A DNA stretch of 64,000 bases, from NCBI RefSeq assembly GCF_020567425.1, contig NZ_JAJCVJ010000002.1, positions 248,001 to 312,000 on the forward strand, in the 5' to 3' direction. Positions within the stretch are counted from its first letter, which is position 1, and every line of letters begins with the position of its first letter. The position numbers and the translations under genes are program-made. This document shows positions 43,728-52,969 of the stretch, piece by piece. The stretch comes from Salinirubrum litoreum. Its GTDB lineage: Archaea > Halobacteriota > Halobacteria > Halobacteriales > Haloferacaceae. The notes beneath the pieces are model-generated. The model saw only the letters and a list, made by a program, of their open reading frames with translations, was not told the DNA's origin and did no database searches.

Positions 43728-45277
43728 AGGAAGTCCTCCATCGAGACCTGGCTGTCGGTGTCGTCTGTGCTGTCGGCGTCGGTGTCGGTAGTGTCGTCCG
43801 CGGTTTCGGTGCCGTCGGTGTCGGTATCAATAGTGTCGTCTGCCGTTTCGGTGCTGTCGGCGTCGGTGTCGGGAGTGTCGTCTGCCGTTTCGGTGCCGTC
43901 GGTGTCGGCATCGGCAGTATCGACTGCGGTTTCAGTGTCGGAACTACTGGCGTCGTCGGTGTCAGCAGTCTCTGCTGTCTCGGGGCCGTCTCCGGCGAGG
44001 TCGTCTGCGGGTTCGGTGCTGGCTGCGGGTTCGTCTGTCTCGCCCGCGTCGGCCTCCGCTTCCACGTCGGTCTCGTCGGCTGCGTCGGTTGCGTCGGTTG
44101 CGTTGGCCGGGGCAGCAGGATTCGACTCGTCTTCGTGTGCTGCCGTCTCGCTCACCTCCGCCGGACTGAACGCCTCGTCGTCCGAGTCCAGGAGGTCGGT
44201 CACGCGCGTCTCGACCTCCTGGCGGACGTTCGAGTCCGCGACTTTGCTCGCCCGGACCGTCTCGTCAACGTCGCGGGCCGCCGTCGAGAGCCCCATCTCG
44301 CGGACACGCTCCCGGACGGCGTCGTCCGGGTCGGCGAAGGAGACGTCGATGTCGGTCTCCCCCTCCTCGATCTCCCGTCGGTCGGTCACGCGGGCGATCA
44401 GCGCGCCTGCCTCGGCGGCGTACTCCTCGACGCTCGCGGGCGTCACCGGCTCTCCCTCGCCCGTGATCTCGACGATCGCGACCGCGTCGTCGAGATCGAA
44501 CTGCCGGACTCGCTCGCGGACGCGTTCGATCCCTTCGCCCTCGCCGAGGTCGACCGAGACGAACGCGAAGTCGCGGGTGTAGTCGTCGAGCGACCGGCGA
44601 CTGATGTCGACGTCGTCGCCGAACTCGACGATGTTGTAGCCGCGTTCGTCGCGTTCGCTGGCGCTCGCGCGTTCGGTCGAACCGCAGTACGTGACCCACG
44701 TGCCGGCCACCTCGGCGGTGTCCGGCGTGTGGTTGTCGCCGAGGAGCAGCGCGTCGAAGTCGACGTTCGACTCGGCGAGCACCGTCTCGGTGTCCCAGTT
44801 CCCGTGGACGAACGGCGTGAACAGGCCGTGGCTGACGAGCACCGCGTGGGCGGCGTCGTGTGGTTCGAAGTCGTACGCGAGGTCGTCTCGGCGAGACTGC
44901 GGCACGTGGTCGAGGCCGTAGACCGCCACGTCGCCGAGGCGGTACGGCCCGGCCCCGAGTCTGGTCGCCAGGCCGAGGTTCTCGAACAGGTCGAGCCACT
45001 GTCCGCCCCGCGTGGACTCGTGGTTGCCGACGACCGCGAGAAAGGGGATGTCGGCGTCCGCGAGTGTCCGGAGGGCGGCGAGCGTCCCCAGCAAGTCCTG
45101 GAGGTCGGGCCGCCGGTCGTGGAACAGGTCGCCGGCGTGGATCACCGCGTCCACGTCGTCGTCGATGGCGTCGGCGACGACTGCCTCGAACGCGTCGAGG
45201 AAGTCCTGCCGGCGCTCCGGCGAGTGGTACTGCTGGTACCCGATGTGGGTGTCGCCGGTGTGGATCACCCGTGTCAT
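43724..45277 (-). CDS. mre11: DNA double-strand break repair nuclease Mre11
   Basis: A 517-residue Mre11. The phosphoesterase motifs are [49 protein letters not shown] and [10 protein letters not shown], all with their metal ligands. From about residue 375 the protein is an Asp/Glu/Thr/Ala-rich tail encoded by imperfect 42-bp tandem repeats. The final nine residues SQVSMEDFL contain QVSMEDFL, which fits the PIP-box consensus Qxx(L/M)xxF(F/L). It starts the mre11-rad50 operon and overlaps the upstream ORF by 4 bases. Confidence 0.96.
   Translation of the reverse strand: MTRVIHTGDTHIGYQQYHSPERRQDFLDAFEAVVADAIDDDVDAVIHAGDLFHDRRPDLQDLLGTLAALRTLADADIPFLAVVGNHESTRGGQWLDLFENLGLATRLGAGPYRLGDVAVYGLDHVPQSRRDDLAYDFEPHDAAHAVLVSHGLFTPFVHGNWDTETVLAESNVDFDALLLGDNHTPDTAEVAGTWVTYCGSTERASASERDERGYNIVEFGDDVDISRRSLDDYTRDFAFVSVDLGEGEGIERVRERVRQFDLDDAVAIVEITGEGEPVTPASVEEYAAEAGALIARVTDRREIEEGETDIDVSFADPDDAVRERVREMGLSTAARDVDETVRASKVADSNVRQEVETRVTDLLDSDDEAFSPAEVSETAAHEDESNPAAPANATDATDAADETDVEAEADAGETDEPAASTEPADDLAGDGPETAETADTDDASSSDTETAVDTADADTDGTETADDTPDTDADSTETADDTIDTDTDGTETADDTTDTDADSTDDTDSQVSMEDFL
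43767..43934. repeat. Four imperfect 42-bp tandem repeats in mre11
   Basis: Units start at 43767, 43809, 43851 and 43893, each 42 bp and each of the form GTGCTGTCGGCGTCGGTGTC plus an AGTGTCGTCTGCCGTTTCG-like second half. They encode 14-residue Asp/Thr/Glu/Ala repeats in the Mre11 tail. The reading frame is kept because the unit is a multiple of three. Confidence 0.85.
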
Positions 45278-45648
45278 CTGTCCGGTCGTTGGCCCCCTGC
45301 CGGTTTGACGTTTTCCGTCGGGTGCGCTCGGGCGTGCCGACCACCGGCCGACACGTCGGTCTCGTTCGCAACCGTCCGGAACCGGTCGAGGGTCGCCAGC
45401 ACGCGCTGTCCGCGCCGAACGAGGGTGCGTCGGTTCTGCGCGTCGGCGCGCGCGACCGCCCGCCGGAGTCTCGTCTCACCGCCCTCTGCGAGGAAGGCGG
45501 CGGCCGTGTCGAGTCGTTCGACTGCGGTCTCGGCGTCGGCGACGACGCGGTCCGCACGCCGGTCGTCGGTGTCGGTGTCTCCCGGGACGAAGCCCCGTCC
45601 CGCCGCGAGTGCCGCGAGCGCACGCTTGACCGTGTTCGTGGACGCCAC
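45274..45648 (-). CDS. Conserved helical protein in the mre11 operon
   Basis: A 124-residue Arg/Ala-rich protein starting MASTNTVKRALAALAAGRGFVPGD. It is mainly helical, with repeated basic segments (RRAVARADAQNRRTLVRRGQRVLATLDRF), and its C-terminus is low complexity. The last 4 bases overlap the mre11 start, so it is translationally linked. No domain recognised. DNA binding is a guess from charge and position. Confidence 0.65.
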   Translation of the reverse strand: MASTNTVKRALAALAAGRGFVPGDTDTDDRRADRVVADAETAVERLDTAAAFLAEGGETRLRRAVARADAQNRRTLVRRGQRVLATLDRFRTVANETDVSAGGRHARAHPTENVKPAGGQRPDR

Positions 45649-45741
45649 GGGCGGTGTGGTCCCGTGATCGGTGAAAAGGGCTCGGTCGGGCGCAGACGGT
45701 GGCTCGCTGGGTGGTGCGGCGAGTCGACTCGCAGGGGGGCC

Positions 45742-46014
45742 TCAGATCGTCAGCGTGTAGATGCGCTTCCGGGCGTCGGTGAAAGAGAACCGCGAGTCCA
45801 CGGCGTCGGCGTCCTCCAGTCGGGAGAGGGCGTACCGGACGGTGCGGGACGGCAGCAGCGTCTCCTCGGCCAGTTGGCTCTGAGTCATCGTGTCCTCGTA
45901 GTCGAGCACCTTCGCCACGAGTTTCGCGCTCGGGGGCATCTCACGGATCGGCGTCCAGCGGTCGCCGGTCGTCTCCTCGCTCGCGTCGGCAGGTCTCGCT
46001 TCTGACGTACTCAT
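45742..46014 (-). CDS. Winged-helix transcription regulator (paralogue 2)
   Basis: A 90-residue paralogue of the protein at 37697-37969. MPPSAKLVAKVLDYEDTMTQSQLAEETLLPSRTVRYALSRLEDADAV is the winged helix, with FTDARKRIYTLTI at the end. It is divergent from PAN. A perfect inverted repeat GAACAG-N10-CTGTTC overlaps its TATA region (46037-46058), which suggests autoregulation and perhaps control of the divergent promoter region. Confidence 0.85.
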   Translation of the reverse strand: MSTSEARPADASEETTGDRWTPIREMPPSAKLVAKVLDYEDTMTQSQLAEETLLPSRTVRYALSRLEDADAVDSRFSFTDARKRIYTLTI

Positions 46015-46036
46015 CGTACTCTCACGGTGAGGATGC

Positions 46037-46058
46037 GAACAGATAATATTTGCTGTTC
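46037..46058. promoter_or_regulatory. Inverted repeat overlapping the TATA box of the winged-helix gene
   Basis: GAACAG (46037-46042) and CTGTTC (46053-46058) flank ATAATATTTG, which contains the AT-rich TATA element of the minus-strand winged-helix gene, about 30 nt before its ATG at 46014. A further TGTTC follows. A dimeric regulator bound here would block TBP access. Confidence 0.6.
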
Positions 46059-46225
46059 TGTTCTATTACTCTCAAGAATTAGACCACACCGTCGAGCGCC
46101 TGGTCGCGCTCCGGTCGTCTGGACCGTGAACGGGTCGTAGACCGCCGACAACGGGGACAGCGCGGCGACCGGCGAGGACCCCGGCTACCCGAAGCCTCTT
46201 AAGAATCACCGCCGTAAGTCTGGTG

Positions 46226-47440
46226 ATGACCGACACTGTGGACGACGTCGATCTCCCGTACGAGGAGGAGACGTCGCAGCAGGAGAAGATCGAGTCGCTC
46301 CAGGAGCGACTCGACGTTCTCGAGACCCAAAACGAGGAGATGCGCGACAAACTCCTCGACGCGAACGCCGAGAACAACAAGTACCAGCAGAAGCTGGAAC
46401 GCCTGACACACGAGAACAAGAAGCTGAAGCAGTCCCCGCTGTTCGTCGCCACCGTCCAGGAGATCACCGACAACGGCGTCATCATCAAACAGCACGGGAA
46501 CAACCAGGAGGCGCTCACGGAGGTCACCGACGAACTCCGCGAGGACCTCGAACCGGACGCCCGCGTCGCCGTCAACAACTCGCTGTCCATCGTCAAGCGA
46601 CTGGACAACGAGACGGACGTGCGTGCCCGCGTGATGCAGGTCGAGCACAGTCCGGACGTGACCTACGAGGACATCGGGGGACTCGAAGAACAGATGCAGG
46701 AGGTCCGCGAGACCGTCGAGATGCCCCTCGAACGCCCGGAGATGTTCGACACGGTCGGCATCGACCCGCCGTCCGGCGTCCTGCTGTACGGGCCGCCGGG
46801 CACCGGGAAGACGATGCTGGCGAAGGCCGTCGCCAACCAGACCGACGCGACCTTCATCAAGATGGCCGGCTCCGAACTGGTCCACAAGTTCATCGGCGAG
46901 GGGGCGAAACTCGTCCGCGACCTGTTCGAGGTCGCCCGCGAGAACGAACCCGCCGTCCTGTTCATCGACGAGATCGACGCCATCGCGTCGAAGCGCACGG
47001 ACTCCAAGACCTCCGGCGACGCCGAGGTCCAGCGCACGATGATGCAACTGCTCTCGGAGATGGACGGCTTCGCCGAACGCGGCGAGGTGCGGATCATCGC
47101 CGCGACGAACCGCTTCGACATGCTGGACGAAGCCATCCTCCGCCCGGGTCGCTTCGACCGCCTCATCGAGGTGCCGAAGCCGAACGAGGAGGGTCGCGAG
47201 ATCATCTTCCGGATCCACACCCGGAACATGAACGTCTCCGACGACGTGGACTTCGCGCAGTTGGCCGAACTGGCGAACGACGCGTCGGGGGCAGACATCA
47301 AGGCCATCTGTACCGAGGCCGGGATGTTCGCCATCCGCGACGACCGCACGGAGATCTACATGCGGGACTTCGTCGAGGCGTGGGAGAAGATCCAACAGGA
47401 GTCCTCGGACGAGGGCGACGCCTCCCGCGCGTTCGCCTGA
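46226..47440 (+). CDS. pan: Proteasome-activating nucleotidase PAN
   Basis: A 404-residue AAA+ unfoldase that feeds the 20S proteasome. The N-terminal coiled coil is QEKIESLQERLDVLETQNEEM, then an OB domain with TVQEITDNGVIIKQHG. The AAA module has Walker A GPPGTGKT, Walker B AVLFIDEIDAI, and arginine finger region LRPGRFDR. The C-terminus ends SRAFA, giving AFA where the HbYX motif usually has hydrophobic-Tyr-any, so Phe may replace Tyr. ATG 46226 is chosen over GTG 46223. CTTAAG at about 46198 is 28 nt upstream. Confidence 0.96.
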   Translation: MTDTVDDVDLPYEEETSQQEKIESLQERLDVLETQNEEMRDKLLDANAENNKYQQKLERLTHENKKLKQSPLFVATVQEITDNGVIIKQHGNNQEALTEVTDELREDLEPDARVAVNNSLSIVKRLDNETDVRARVMQVEHSPDVTYEDIGGLEEQMQEVRETVEMPLERPEMFDTVGIDPPSGVLLYGPPGTGKTMLAKAVANQTDATFIKMAGSELVHKFIGEGAKLVRDLFEVARENEPAVLFIDEIDAIASKRTDSKTSGDAEVQRTMMQLLSEMDGFAERGEVRIIAATNRFDMLDEAILRPGRFDRLIEVPKPNEEGREIIFRIHTRNMNVSDDVDFAQLAELANDASGADIKAICTEAGMFAIRDDRTEIYMRDFVEAWEKIQQESSDEGDASRAFA

Positions 47441-47467
47441 TCGGCGAGCCGTCTTTTTACGGTCGTT

Positions 47468-47605
47468 TCAGCCGAGCACCGCGAACAGCAGGTACGGCAC
47501 CAAGAAGAGGAGTACGAACATCACTGCCAGGATGAGCCCGTAGCCGACGCCGGTTCCGAGGGCGGTCCGCCACGAGTCGTGGTCGAACTCGTCGAGCGCG
47601 TTCAT
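47468..47605 (-). CDS. Single-span membrane microprotein
   Basis: A 45-residue protein from ATG 47605 (MNALDEFDHDSWRTALG). One hydrophobic helix, VGYGLILAVMFVLLFLVPYLLFAVL, covers residues about 19-44, with the acidic N-terminus likely in the cytosol. Haloarchaeal single-span proteins of this type are common. It is between pan and the DHQ synthase II gene on the opposite strand to pan. The function is unknown. Confidence 0.7.
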   Translation of the reverse strand: MNALDEFDHDSWRTALGTGVGYGLILAVMFVLLFLVPYLLFAVLG

Positions 47606-47667
47606 AGTCGGTCGTGGGACCGGTGCGACTTGAAGCTACGTCTCGACGCGCCGCCGACCGACGCGTC

Positions 47668-48852
47668 TCACTTCTCGATGATGCTCTCCTCGACCGCCTC
47701 GCCGAAGTGGCGGGCGGTGTCCTCGTAGTAGACCAGCACCTCGTCGCCGACTTCGAGTTCCGTGACGGGTTTCCGGCCCTCGCTGGTGGCGACTTTGATC
47801 GTCTCGGCGTTCTGGAGCAGGGTGCCGATGGTGTCGACGCCGTCGTCGGTCTGGACCTCGGCGTCGACGCGGAACATCGGCCGCTTCTCGATCTTGACGC
47901 GGCCGACGACCGTCTCGCGGGTGTGACCGGCGGTGTCGACGATCTGGACCTCGTCGCCCGACTCGAGTTCGGAGAGGTAGACCGTGCCGCCGTCCGGCGT
48001 CCGGAGGTAGGCGTGGACCGCCCCGGCGTTCACCCGGAACGGGCGGGAAGCGACGTACGGCGACTCCGCGGTCTCGGCGTGGACGAAGAACAGGCCGCGG
48101 GACATCGACCCGACGAGCATCCCCTCGTCGTGGTCCATCAGCGTCCCGGTGTCGACACAGACGCGGTCGGCCATCCCGGTCGGTTCGATCTCGGTGATCG
48201 TCGCGGTCCGCAGGTCGAGGTGTTCGCGGTCGGCGGCGTCGCGTTCCTCGACCGTCTTGCGGATCTCGTCGGGGTCGTCGGTGTCGAGCAGGACGCCCTC
48301 GGCACCCTGTTCGAGCGTCTCGAAGGCGGTGCGGGCCTCGGCGGCCGACGTGACGCCCGCGATCAGGTTCGTCTCGTCGCCGATGCGGGCGATGAGGTTT
48401 TCGAGGGGGATGATCGTCCAGTCCTCGCCGATGACGATGGTGTGGTCGGCTTCGACGGCCGCCTCCTCCGCGAACGCCTCGTACCGGTCGCTGAAGATGC
48501 GGACGTACGCGCCCTGTGCCCGGTCGTCGCGTCGGCGGAGCGTCGTCAGGTCCGCAGAGCCGGAGAAGTCGCTCGGCAGGTCGATGGTGCCGTCGCCCTC
48601 GCCGTTCTTGCCGACGACGTAGGCGTCGGCGGTCGCGTCGTCGTCGGTGTCCTCGGCGTCGGTGATCTCCACGTCCGCGTCGGTGCGGAAGGCCGCCACC
48701 GACACGTCGCCGAGTTTTCTGACGTCCGCTACGTCCGACTCGTCGACGAGTACCCAGTCGACGCCCGCTTCCAATCCGGCGGTGATCCGTCGCTTCCGTG
48801 TCTCCCAGTCGCCGACGCTGTCGTCGGCTTTGATCCACACGCTCCGTGTCAT
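47668..48852 (-). CDS. 3-dehydroquinate synthase II
   Basis: A 394-residue archaeal DHQ synthase II, which oxidatively deaminates and cyclises ADH (2-amino-3,7-dideoxy-D-threo-hept-6-ulosonate) to 3-dehydroquinate. It is not related to bacterial AroB. It starts MTRSVWIKADDSVGDWETRK and has the family's ENLIAR, TAFETLEQGAEGVLLDTDDPDEIR, DRVCVDTGTLM and the FRVNAGAVHAYLRTPDGGTVYLSEL block. ATG 48852 is chosen over 48900. It matches the ADH synthase gene at 49999-50814, so the early shikimate steps here follow the alternative archaeal route. Confidence 0.95.
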   Translation of the reverse strand: MTRSVWIKADDSVGDWETRKRRITAGLEAGVDWVLVDESDVADVRKLGDVSVAAFRTDADVEITDAEDTDDDATADAYVVGKNGEGDGTIDLPSDFSGSADLTTLRRRDDRAQGAYVRIFSDRYEAFAEEAAVEADHTIVIGEDWTIIPLENLIARIGDETNLIAGVTSAAEARTAFETLEQGAEGVLLDTDDPDEIRKTVEERDAADREHLDLRTATITEIEPTGMADRVCVDTGTLMDHDEGMLVGSMSRGLFFVHAETAESPYVASRPFRVNAGAVHAYLRTPDGGTVYLSELESGDEVQIVDTAGHTRETVVGRVKIEKRPMFRVDAEVQTDDGVDTIGTLLQNAETIKVATSEGRKPVTELEVGDEVLVYYEDTARHFGEAVEESIIEK

Positions 48853-48948
48853 TACCGACTCAACTCGGGGCGGTGGCTTGAACGTGGCGACTGTCGGCAT
48901 ACCTGCCGGCGGTCGGGTGACACGGGTGAGCGACTCAGCCGTCTCGAT

Positions 48949-49818
48949 TCAGAAGCGCCACTCGGTCGGCCCGCCGGTCGACGACGTGTCCGTGTCGTCG
49001 TCGCCGGCGCCCACGTCGGTCGCGTCGGCGTCCTCGGGGGCGTTCACGTCGCCCGCGTCGCCCTCGTTCCCCTCGCCGGCCACCGCGACCGCCGGGTCGT
49101 CCACCCCGCCGTCGGCCTCGGTCCGGGCGTAGGTCGCCGTCAAGTGGTCGATCAGGTAGTCGACGGTGTCGGGACCGTAGGTCCAGAAGCCGTAGAAGCC
49201 GTCGGCGCGTTCCTCCGCGAGGAGCGCGCACTTGTTCTCCGGCACGCCGCCGCCGTCGTAGGCGACGAACCAGGACCTCTCGATCTCCTCGGTGCGCTCG
49301 GGATGGAGCGTGAACTGCTCGGTCGCCGGGAGGTCGATGTCCGGGTAGGCGTACGCGTGGACGTTCAGGTCGTCCCGACCGCCCAGTCGTTCGTACACGT
49401 CGAGTTCACCGGCGAGAACCGAGACCGTCTGGAAGCCGGAGTGGAGTTCGCCGGAGCCGACGCGCCACGCCCGGTCTTCGATCTCACGCGAGGCCGCGAG
49501 CATCCGCCCCTTCGAGAAGGAGGTGAACATCGTCTCGTCGAGATGGTCGAGAACCGACTCGTAGGAGGTCGACTCGAAGCCCGGTTGCGTCTCGGCGTCC
49601 GCCAACAGCGACTGCACGCCCGCCGCAGTCAGAAAGTCGTCGTCCTCGCCAAGAACCACGTAGTTGTTCGGACCGTGATCCGTCTCCTCGGCCCGGACGA
49701 CCACGTTGCGATCCGCGAAGTGGTCAGAGAGTGCGTCGAGCAACCCGTCGTCCGGGTTGAAGACCGTCAAGGTCTTCTGGTGTGTCTCGACGCCTGCGAT
49801 GAGTTCCGTGAGGGACAT
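48949..49818 (-). CDS. DICT sensory domain protein
   Basis: A 289-residue protein. The opening MSLTELIAGVETHQKTLTVFNPDDGLLDAL is the usual DICT start, and the domain extends past RNVVVRAEETDHGPNNYVVLGEDDDFLTAAGVQSL. The middle (ERSWFVAYDGGG, LAEERADGFYGFWTYGP) looks like a further sensory portion. The C-terminal 60 residues are acidic low complexity. DICT domains accompany cyclases and two-component proteins, but here it stands alone. ATG 49818 is chosen over 49875. It sits between DHQ synthase II and ADH synthase. Confidence 0.85.
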   Translation of the reverse strand: MSLTELIAGVETHQKTLTVFNPDDGLLDALSDHFADRNVVVRAEETDHGPNNYVVLGEDDDFLTAAGVQSLLADAETQPGFESTSYESVLDHLDETMFTSFSKGRMLAASREIEDRAWRVGSGELHSGFQTVSVLAGELDVYERLGGRDDLNVHAYAYPDIDLPATEQFTLHPERTEEIERSWFVAYDGGGVPENKCALLAEERADGFYGFWTYGPDTVDYLIDHLTATYARTEADGGVDDPAVAVAGEGNEGDAGDVNAPEDADATDVGAGDDDTDTSSTGGPTEWRF

Positions 49819-49998
49819 CCCCTTAAGTACCCCTACGGGAGCAGCTACTTGTGCCTTTGTATCGGCCGATGACACGAGCGGGCCGCTCGACCCCCAGTAC
49901 TACGGTTCGTGAGGGCTCCATCGACAGGACCGTCCCGGTCGACAGGTCCGGCACGGCTCCACGGACGCGCCCTGCCACGCCTGCACCGACGGCCCCTG

Positions 49999-50814
49999 TC
50001 ACGCCTCCACCGACAGTCCAGCCTCGCGGAGTGCGTCGACGGCAGACAGGTCGTCGTGGAGCACGCCGGCGACCGCCCGCGTGATCGCCTCGGGGTCGTC
50101 GTGCTGGAAGATGCTCCGGCCCATCGAGACGCCGGCCGCGCCGGCGTCGACCGCGCCGCGTACCATCTCGACGGTCTGCCGGTCGGTCCCGCGACTCCCG
50201 CCGGCGATGACGACCGGCAGTCGCGTCGAGGTGACGACGTGCTCGAAGGAGTCGGCGTCGCCCGAGTAGCCCGTCTTCACCACGTCCGCGCCGAGTTCCT
50301 CTGCCAACCTGACGGCGTGCCCGAGACTCTCCGGGTCGTGTTCGTCGACGCCCGGCCCGCGAGCGTACGCCATGGCGAGGACGGGGACGTTGTACCGCTC
50401 TGCCTCGGAGATGACGCCGGCGAGGTCCTCGATCTGTTCGGGTTCGTGGTCGCTCCCGACGTTGATGTGGAAGGAGACCGCGTCCGCACCGACCCGGATG
50501 GCGTCCTCGACGGTGCCGGTGAGTCGCTTGTCGTTCGAGTCCGGTCCGATCGTCGTCGAGGCGTTCAGGTGGACGATGTAGCCGCGTCCGTTCTTGTGCG
50601 GGTGGACGCGCGGGGCGATGCCCTTCTGTGTCAGGACGGCGTCCGCGCCGCCGCGTGTCACCGCGTCGATGGTCGATTCGATGTCCTTCAGACCCTTCAC
50701 CGCGCCCAACGTGATTCCGTGGTCCATCGGGACGATCAAGTACTGCCCGCCTGTGGAGATCCGTTCGAGTCGAGACTGGAGACCTGCGTTCATGAGTGTG
50801 TTATCCTCTGCCAT
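49999..50814 (-). CDS. 2-amino-3,7-dideoxy-D-threo-hept-6-ulosonate synthase
   Basis: A 271-residue class I aldolase-fold protein, the first enzyme of the archaeal alternative route to dehydroquinate. [23 protein letters not shown] and the Schiff-base lysine region VVKTGYSGD are visible, with [19 protein letters not shown]. The annotation as ADH synthase rather than fructose-bisphosphate aldolase rests on its position with DHQ synthase II and trpCBA. It starts at ATG 50814 ([15 protein letters not shown]), 7 bases after the trpA stop; ATG 50793 is an alternative. Confidence 0.88.
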   Translation of the reverse strand: MAEDNTLMNAGLQSRLERISTGGQYLIVPMDHGITLGAVKGLKDIESTIDAVTRGGADAVLTQKGIAPRVHPHKNGRGYIVHLNASTTIGPDSNDKRLTGTVEDAIRVGADAVSFHINVGSDHEPEQIEDLAGVISEAERYNVPVLAMAYARGPGVDEHDPESLGHAVRLAEELGADVVKTGYSGDADSFEHVVTSTRLPVVIAGGSRGTDRQTVEMVRGAVDAGAAGVSMGRSIFQHDDPEAITRAVAGVLHDDLSAVDALREAGLSVEA

Positions 50815-50821
50815 GCGATGG

Positions 50822-51658
50822 TTATGTGCGTTCCGCTTTCGGTACTCGTTGCGCGAACCCGCGCCCGGCCCCGGCGACCAGTTCCTCGCTCAGGTCCGTG
50901 AGCCGTCGGGCGATCTCGGCCGGATCGTCGCCGGCCTCGTGGCCCTGGGCGACGATGTCGACGAGTGCGCTCCCGACGATGATGCCGTCTGCGCCGCCCG
51001 CGACGATGCGTTCGGCGTGGTCGCCGGAACTGATCCCGAAGCCGACCGCCTTCGGGACGTCCCACGCCGACAGGCGCGACAGACTGTCGGTCGTCTGGTC
51101 GGAGACGTCCGCCTGCGCGCCCGTGACGCCGAGTCGGGCCTGGACGTAGACGTAGCCGGACACCTGCGACATGATGCGCTGGAGTCGCTCGCCCTTCGTG
51201 GTCGGCGCGACGATGAAGATCAGGTCGAGGTCGAACTCGTCGCACGCGTCTCGAAGCGGGTCGGCCTCCTCCGCCGGCAGGTCGGGGACGACGAAACCGT
51301 CGAGGCCGACTTCTGCCGCCTTCTCGACGAACGGTCGGGGGCCTTCTTCCTCTCCAAATTGATAGATCAGGTTGTAGTACGTCATGCAGACCAGCGGCAC
51401 CGACACGTCGAGGTCTTCGACGAACTCGAAGAACCGCCGGGGCGTCATCCCGCCCTCCAGCGACCGGACGACCGCACTCTGGATCGTCGGTCCCTCCGCG
51501 ATCGGTTCCGAGAAGGGTAAGCCGAGTTCGATGACGTCCGCGCCGCCGGCTTCGAGCGCTTCGACGTACCGCAGGGAGTCCTCGTAGTTCGGGTCGCCCG
51601 CCGCGAGGTACGGGACGAACGCGGGGCCGTCGGCGAACGCCTCGGGGATTCGGCTCAC
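50822..51658 (-). CDS. trpA: Tryptophan synthase alpha subunit
   Basis: A 278-residue TIM-barrel enzyme that cleaves indole-3-glycerol phosphate and channels indole to TrpB. The [17 protein letters not shown] block is present. Both Asp positions of the usual PFSDPLADGP are Glu here, including the residue equivalent to the catalytic Asp60, a conservative change. [14 protein letters not shown] is the phosphate-binding end. It overlaps trpB by 4 bases. Confidence 0.96.
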   Translation of the reverse strand: MSRIPEAFADGPAFVPYLAAGDPNYEDSLRYVEALEAGGADVIELGLPFSEPIAEGPTIQSAVVRSLEGGMTPRRFFEFVEDLDVSVPLVCMTYYNLIYQFGEEEGPRPFVEKAAEVGLDGFVVPDLPAEEADPLRDACDEFDLDLIFIVAPTTKGERLQRIMSQVSGYVYVQARLGVTGAQADVSDQTTDSLSRLSAWDVPKAVGFGISSGDHAERIVAGGADGIIVGSALVDIVAQGHEAGDDPAEIARRLTDLSEELVAGAGRGFAQRVPKAERT

Positions 51659-52920
51659 CGCATCGCCCCCTGGAAGACGCTCATGTCCGGCGCGATGTCG
51701 ATGTCGCGCTTCGCGGTCTCCTCGATCGCGGCTTCGAGGTCCTTGTCGCCGCGCCCGGAGACGTTCACCATCACCGTCTCGCCGAGCGACTCGTGGTCGC
51801 GTTCGAGGAACGCGAACGCGTGGGCTGTCTCCAGTGCGGGGATGATCCCCTCCAGTTGTGAGAGACGGTGGAACTCGGTCAGGGCCGCGTCGTCGTCGAC
51901 GTTGACGGCGTGGACGCGCCCGGTGTCGACGAGGTGCGCGAGTTCGGGGCCGACGCCGGCGTAGTCCAGCCCCGAGGAGACCGAGTGAGACTCCATGATC
52001 TGGCCGTCGCGGTCCTGCAGGACCTTCGTGCGTGCCCCGTGGAGGACGCCCTCGGTCCCGGTCGACAGCGACGCGGAGTTGGGCGCGACGCCCGCCTCCT
52101 CGTCGACCGTGAGCGACGAGCCACCGGCCTCGACCGCGTACAGGCCGACCGACTCGTCGGGGACGAACGCGGCGAACGCGCCCATCGTGTTCGACCCGCC
52201 GCCCGCACAGGCGAGCACCGCGTCCGGTTGCGTGCCGACCTGCTCGTCGAACTGCCGCTTCGCCTCCTTCGAGATGACCGAGTGGAAGTCCCGGACCATG
52301 GCCGGGAACGGGTGGGGGCCGACGATAGAGCCGATGACGTAGTGGGTGTCCTCGACGTTCGTCGCCCAGTCGCGCATCGTCTCCGAGATGGCCTCCTTCA
52401 GCGTCCCGCGCCCGGTCGTGACCGGGTTGACCTCGGAGCCGTTGAGTCGCATCCGGAAGACGTTGGGTCGCTGGCGGTTGATGTCGCGCTCGCCCATGTA
52501 GATCTCACAGGGCACGTCGAGGTGGGCCGCGGCCATCGCGGTCGCGGTGCCGTGCTGGCCCGCGCCGGTCTCGGCGACGATGCGCTCCTTGCCCATGTAC
52601 TTCGCCAGCAGGACCTGTCCCAAGGCGTTGTTCAGTTTGTGTGCCCCGCCGTGCAGGAGGTCCTCGCGCTTGAGGTACACCTCGCGGTCGTAGCGTTCGG
52701 AGAGGCGGTCTGCCCGCTGGAGCGGGATGGGTCGCCCGCCGAAGTCCCGCAGTCGCTGGCGGAACTCGTCCATGAACCCGTCCTCGTTGTCGAGGACGTA
52801 CCGCTGGTAGGCGTCGGTCAGTTCCTCGATTGCCGGCATCAGCGCCTCGGGGACGTACTGGCCGCCGTACTCGCCGAACTTGCCCGGTCGTGTCTCGTCC
52901 GTCTCGCTCGCCTCGCTCAT
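51655..52920 (-). CDS. trpB: Tryptophan synthase beta subunit
   Basis: A 421-residue PLP enzyme condensing indole and serine. The Schiff-base lysine is in [13 protein letters not shown], with [10 protein letters not shown] and the phosphate loop [13 protein letters not shown] 52920 ([25 protein letters not shown]) is used; the open frame upstream to 53082 is not TrpB. It is 49 bases after trpC and overlaps trpA by 4 bases. Confidence 0.97.
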   Translation of the reverse strand: MSEASETDETRPGKFGEYGGQYVPEALMPAIEELTDAYQRYVLDNEDGFMDEFRQRLRDFGGRPIPLQRADRLSERYDREVYLKREDLLHGGAHKLNNALGQVLLAKYMGKERIVAETGAGQHGTATAMAAAHLDVPCEIYMGERDINRQRPNVFRMRLNGSEVNPVTTGRGTLKEAISETMRDWATNVEDTHYVIGSIVGPHPFPAMVRDFHSVISKEAKRQFDEQVGTQPDAVLACAGGGSNTMGAFAAFVPDESVGLYAVEAGGSSLTVDEEAGVAPNSASLSTGTEGVLHGARTKVLQDRDGQIMESHSVSSGLDYAGVGPELAHLVDTGRVHAVNVDDDAALTEFHRLSQLEGIIPALETAHAFAFLERDHESLGETVMVNVSGRGDKDLEAAIEETAKRDIDIAPDMSVFQGAMR

Positions 52921-52969
52921 CGTCGGTGCTCCCTCGGTGTGTCCGTCGTCGCCGTGTGTGTGGGTCGTG

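Noticed and set aside
43767-43934. Regular repeats considered as CRISPR
   Set aside because: Units are contiguous, in frame and without unique spacers. They encode the Mre11 tail.
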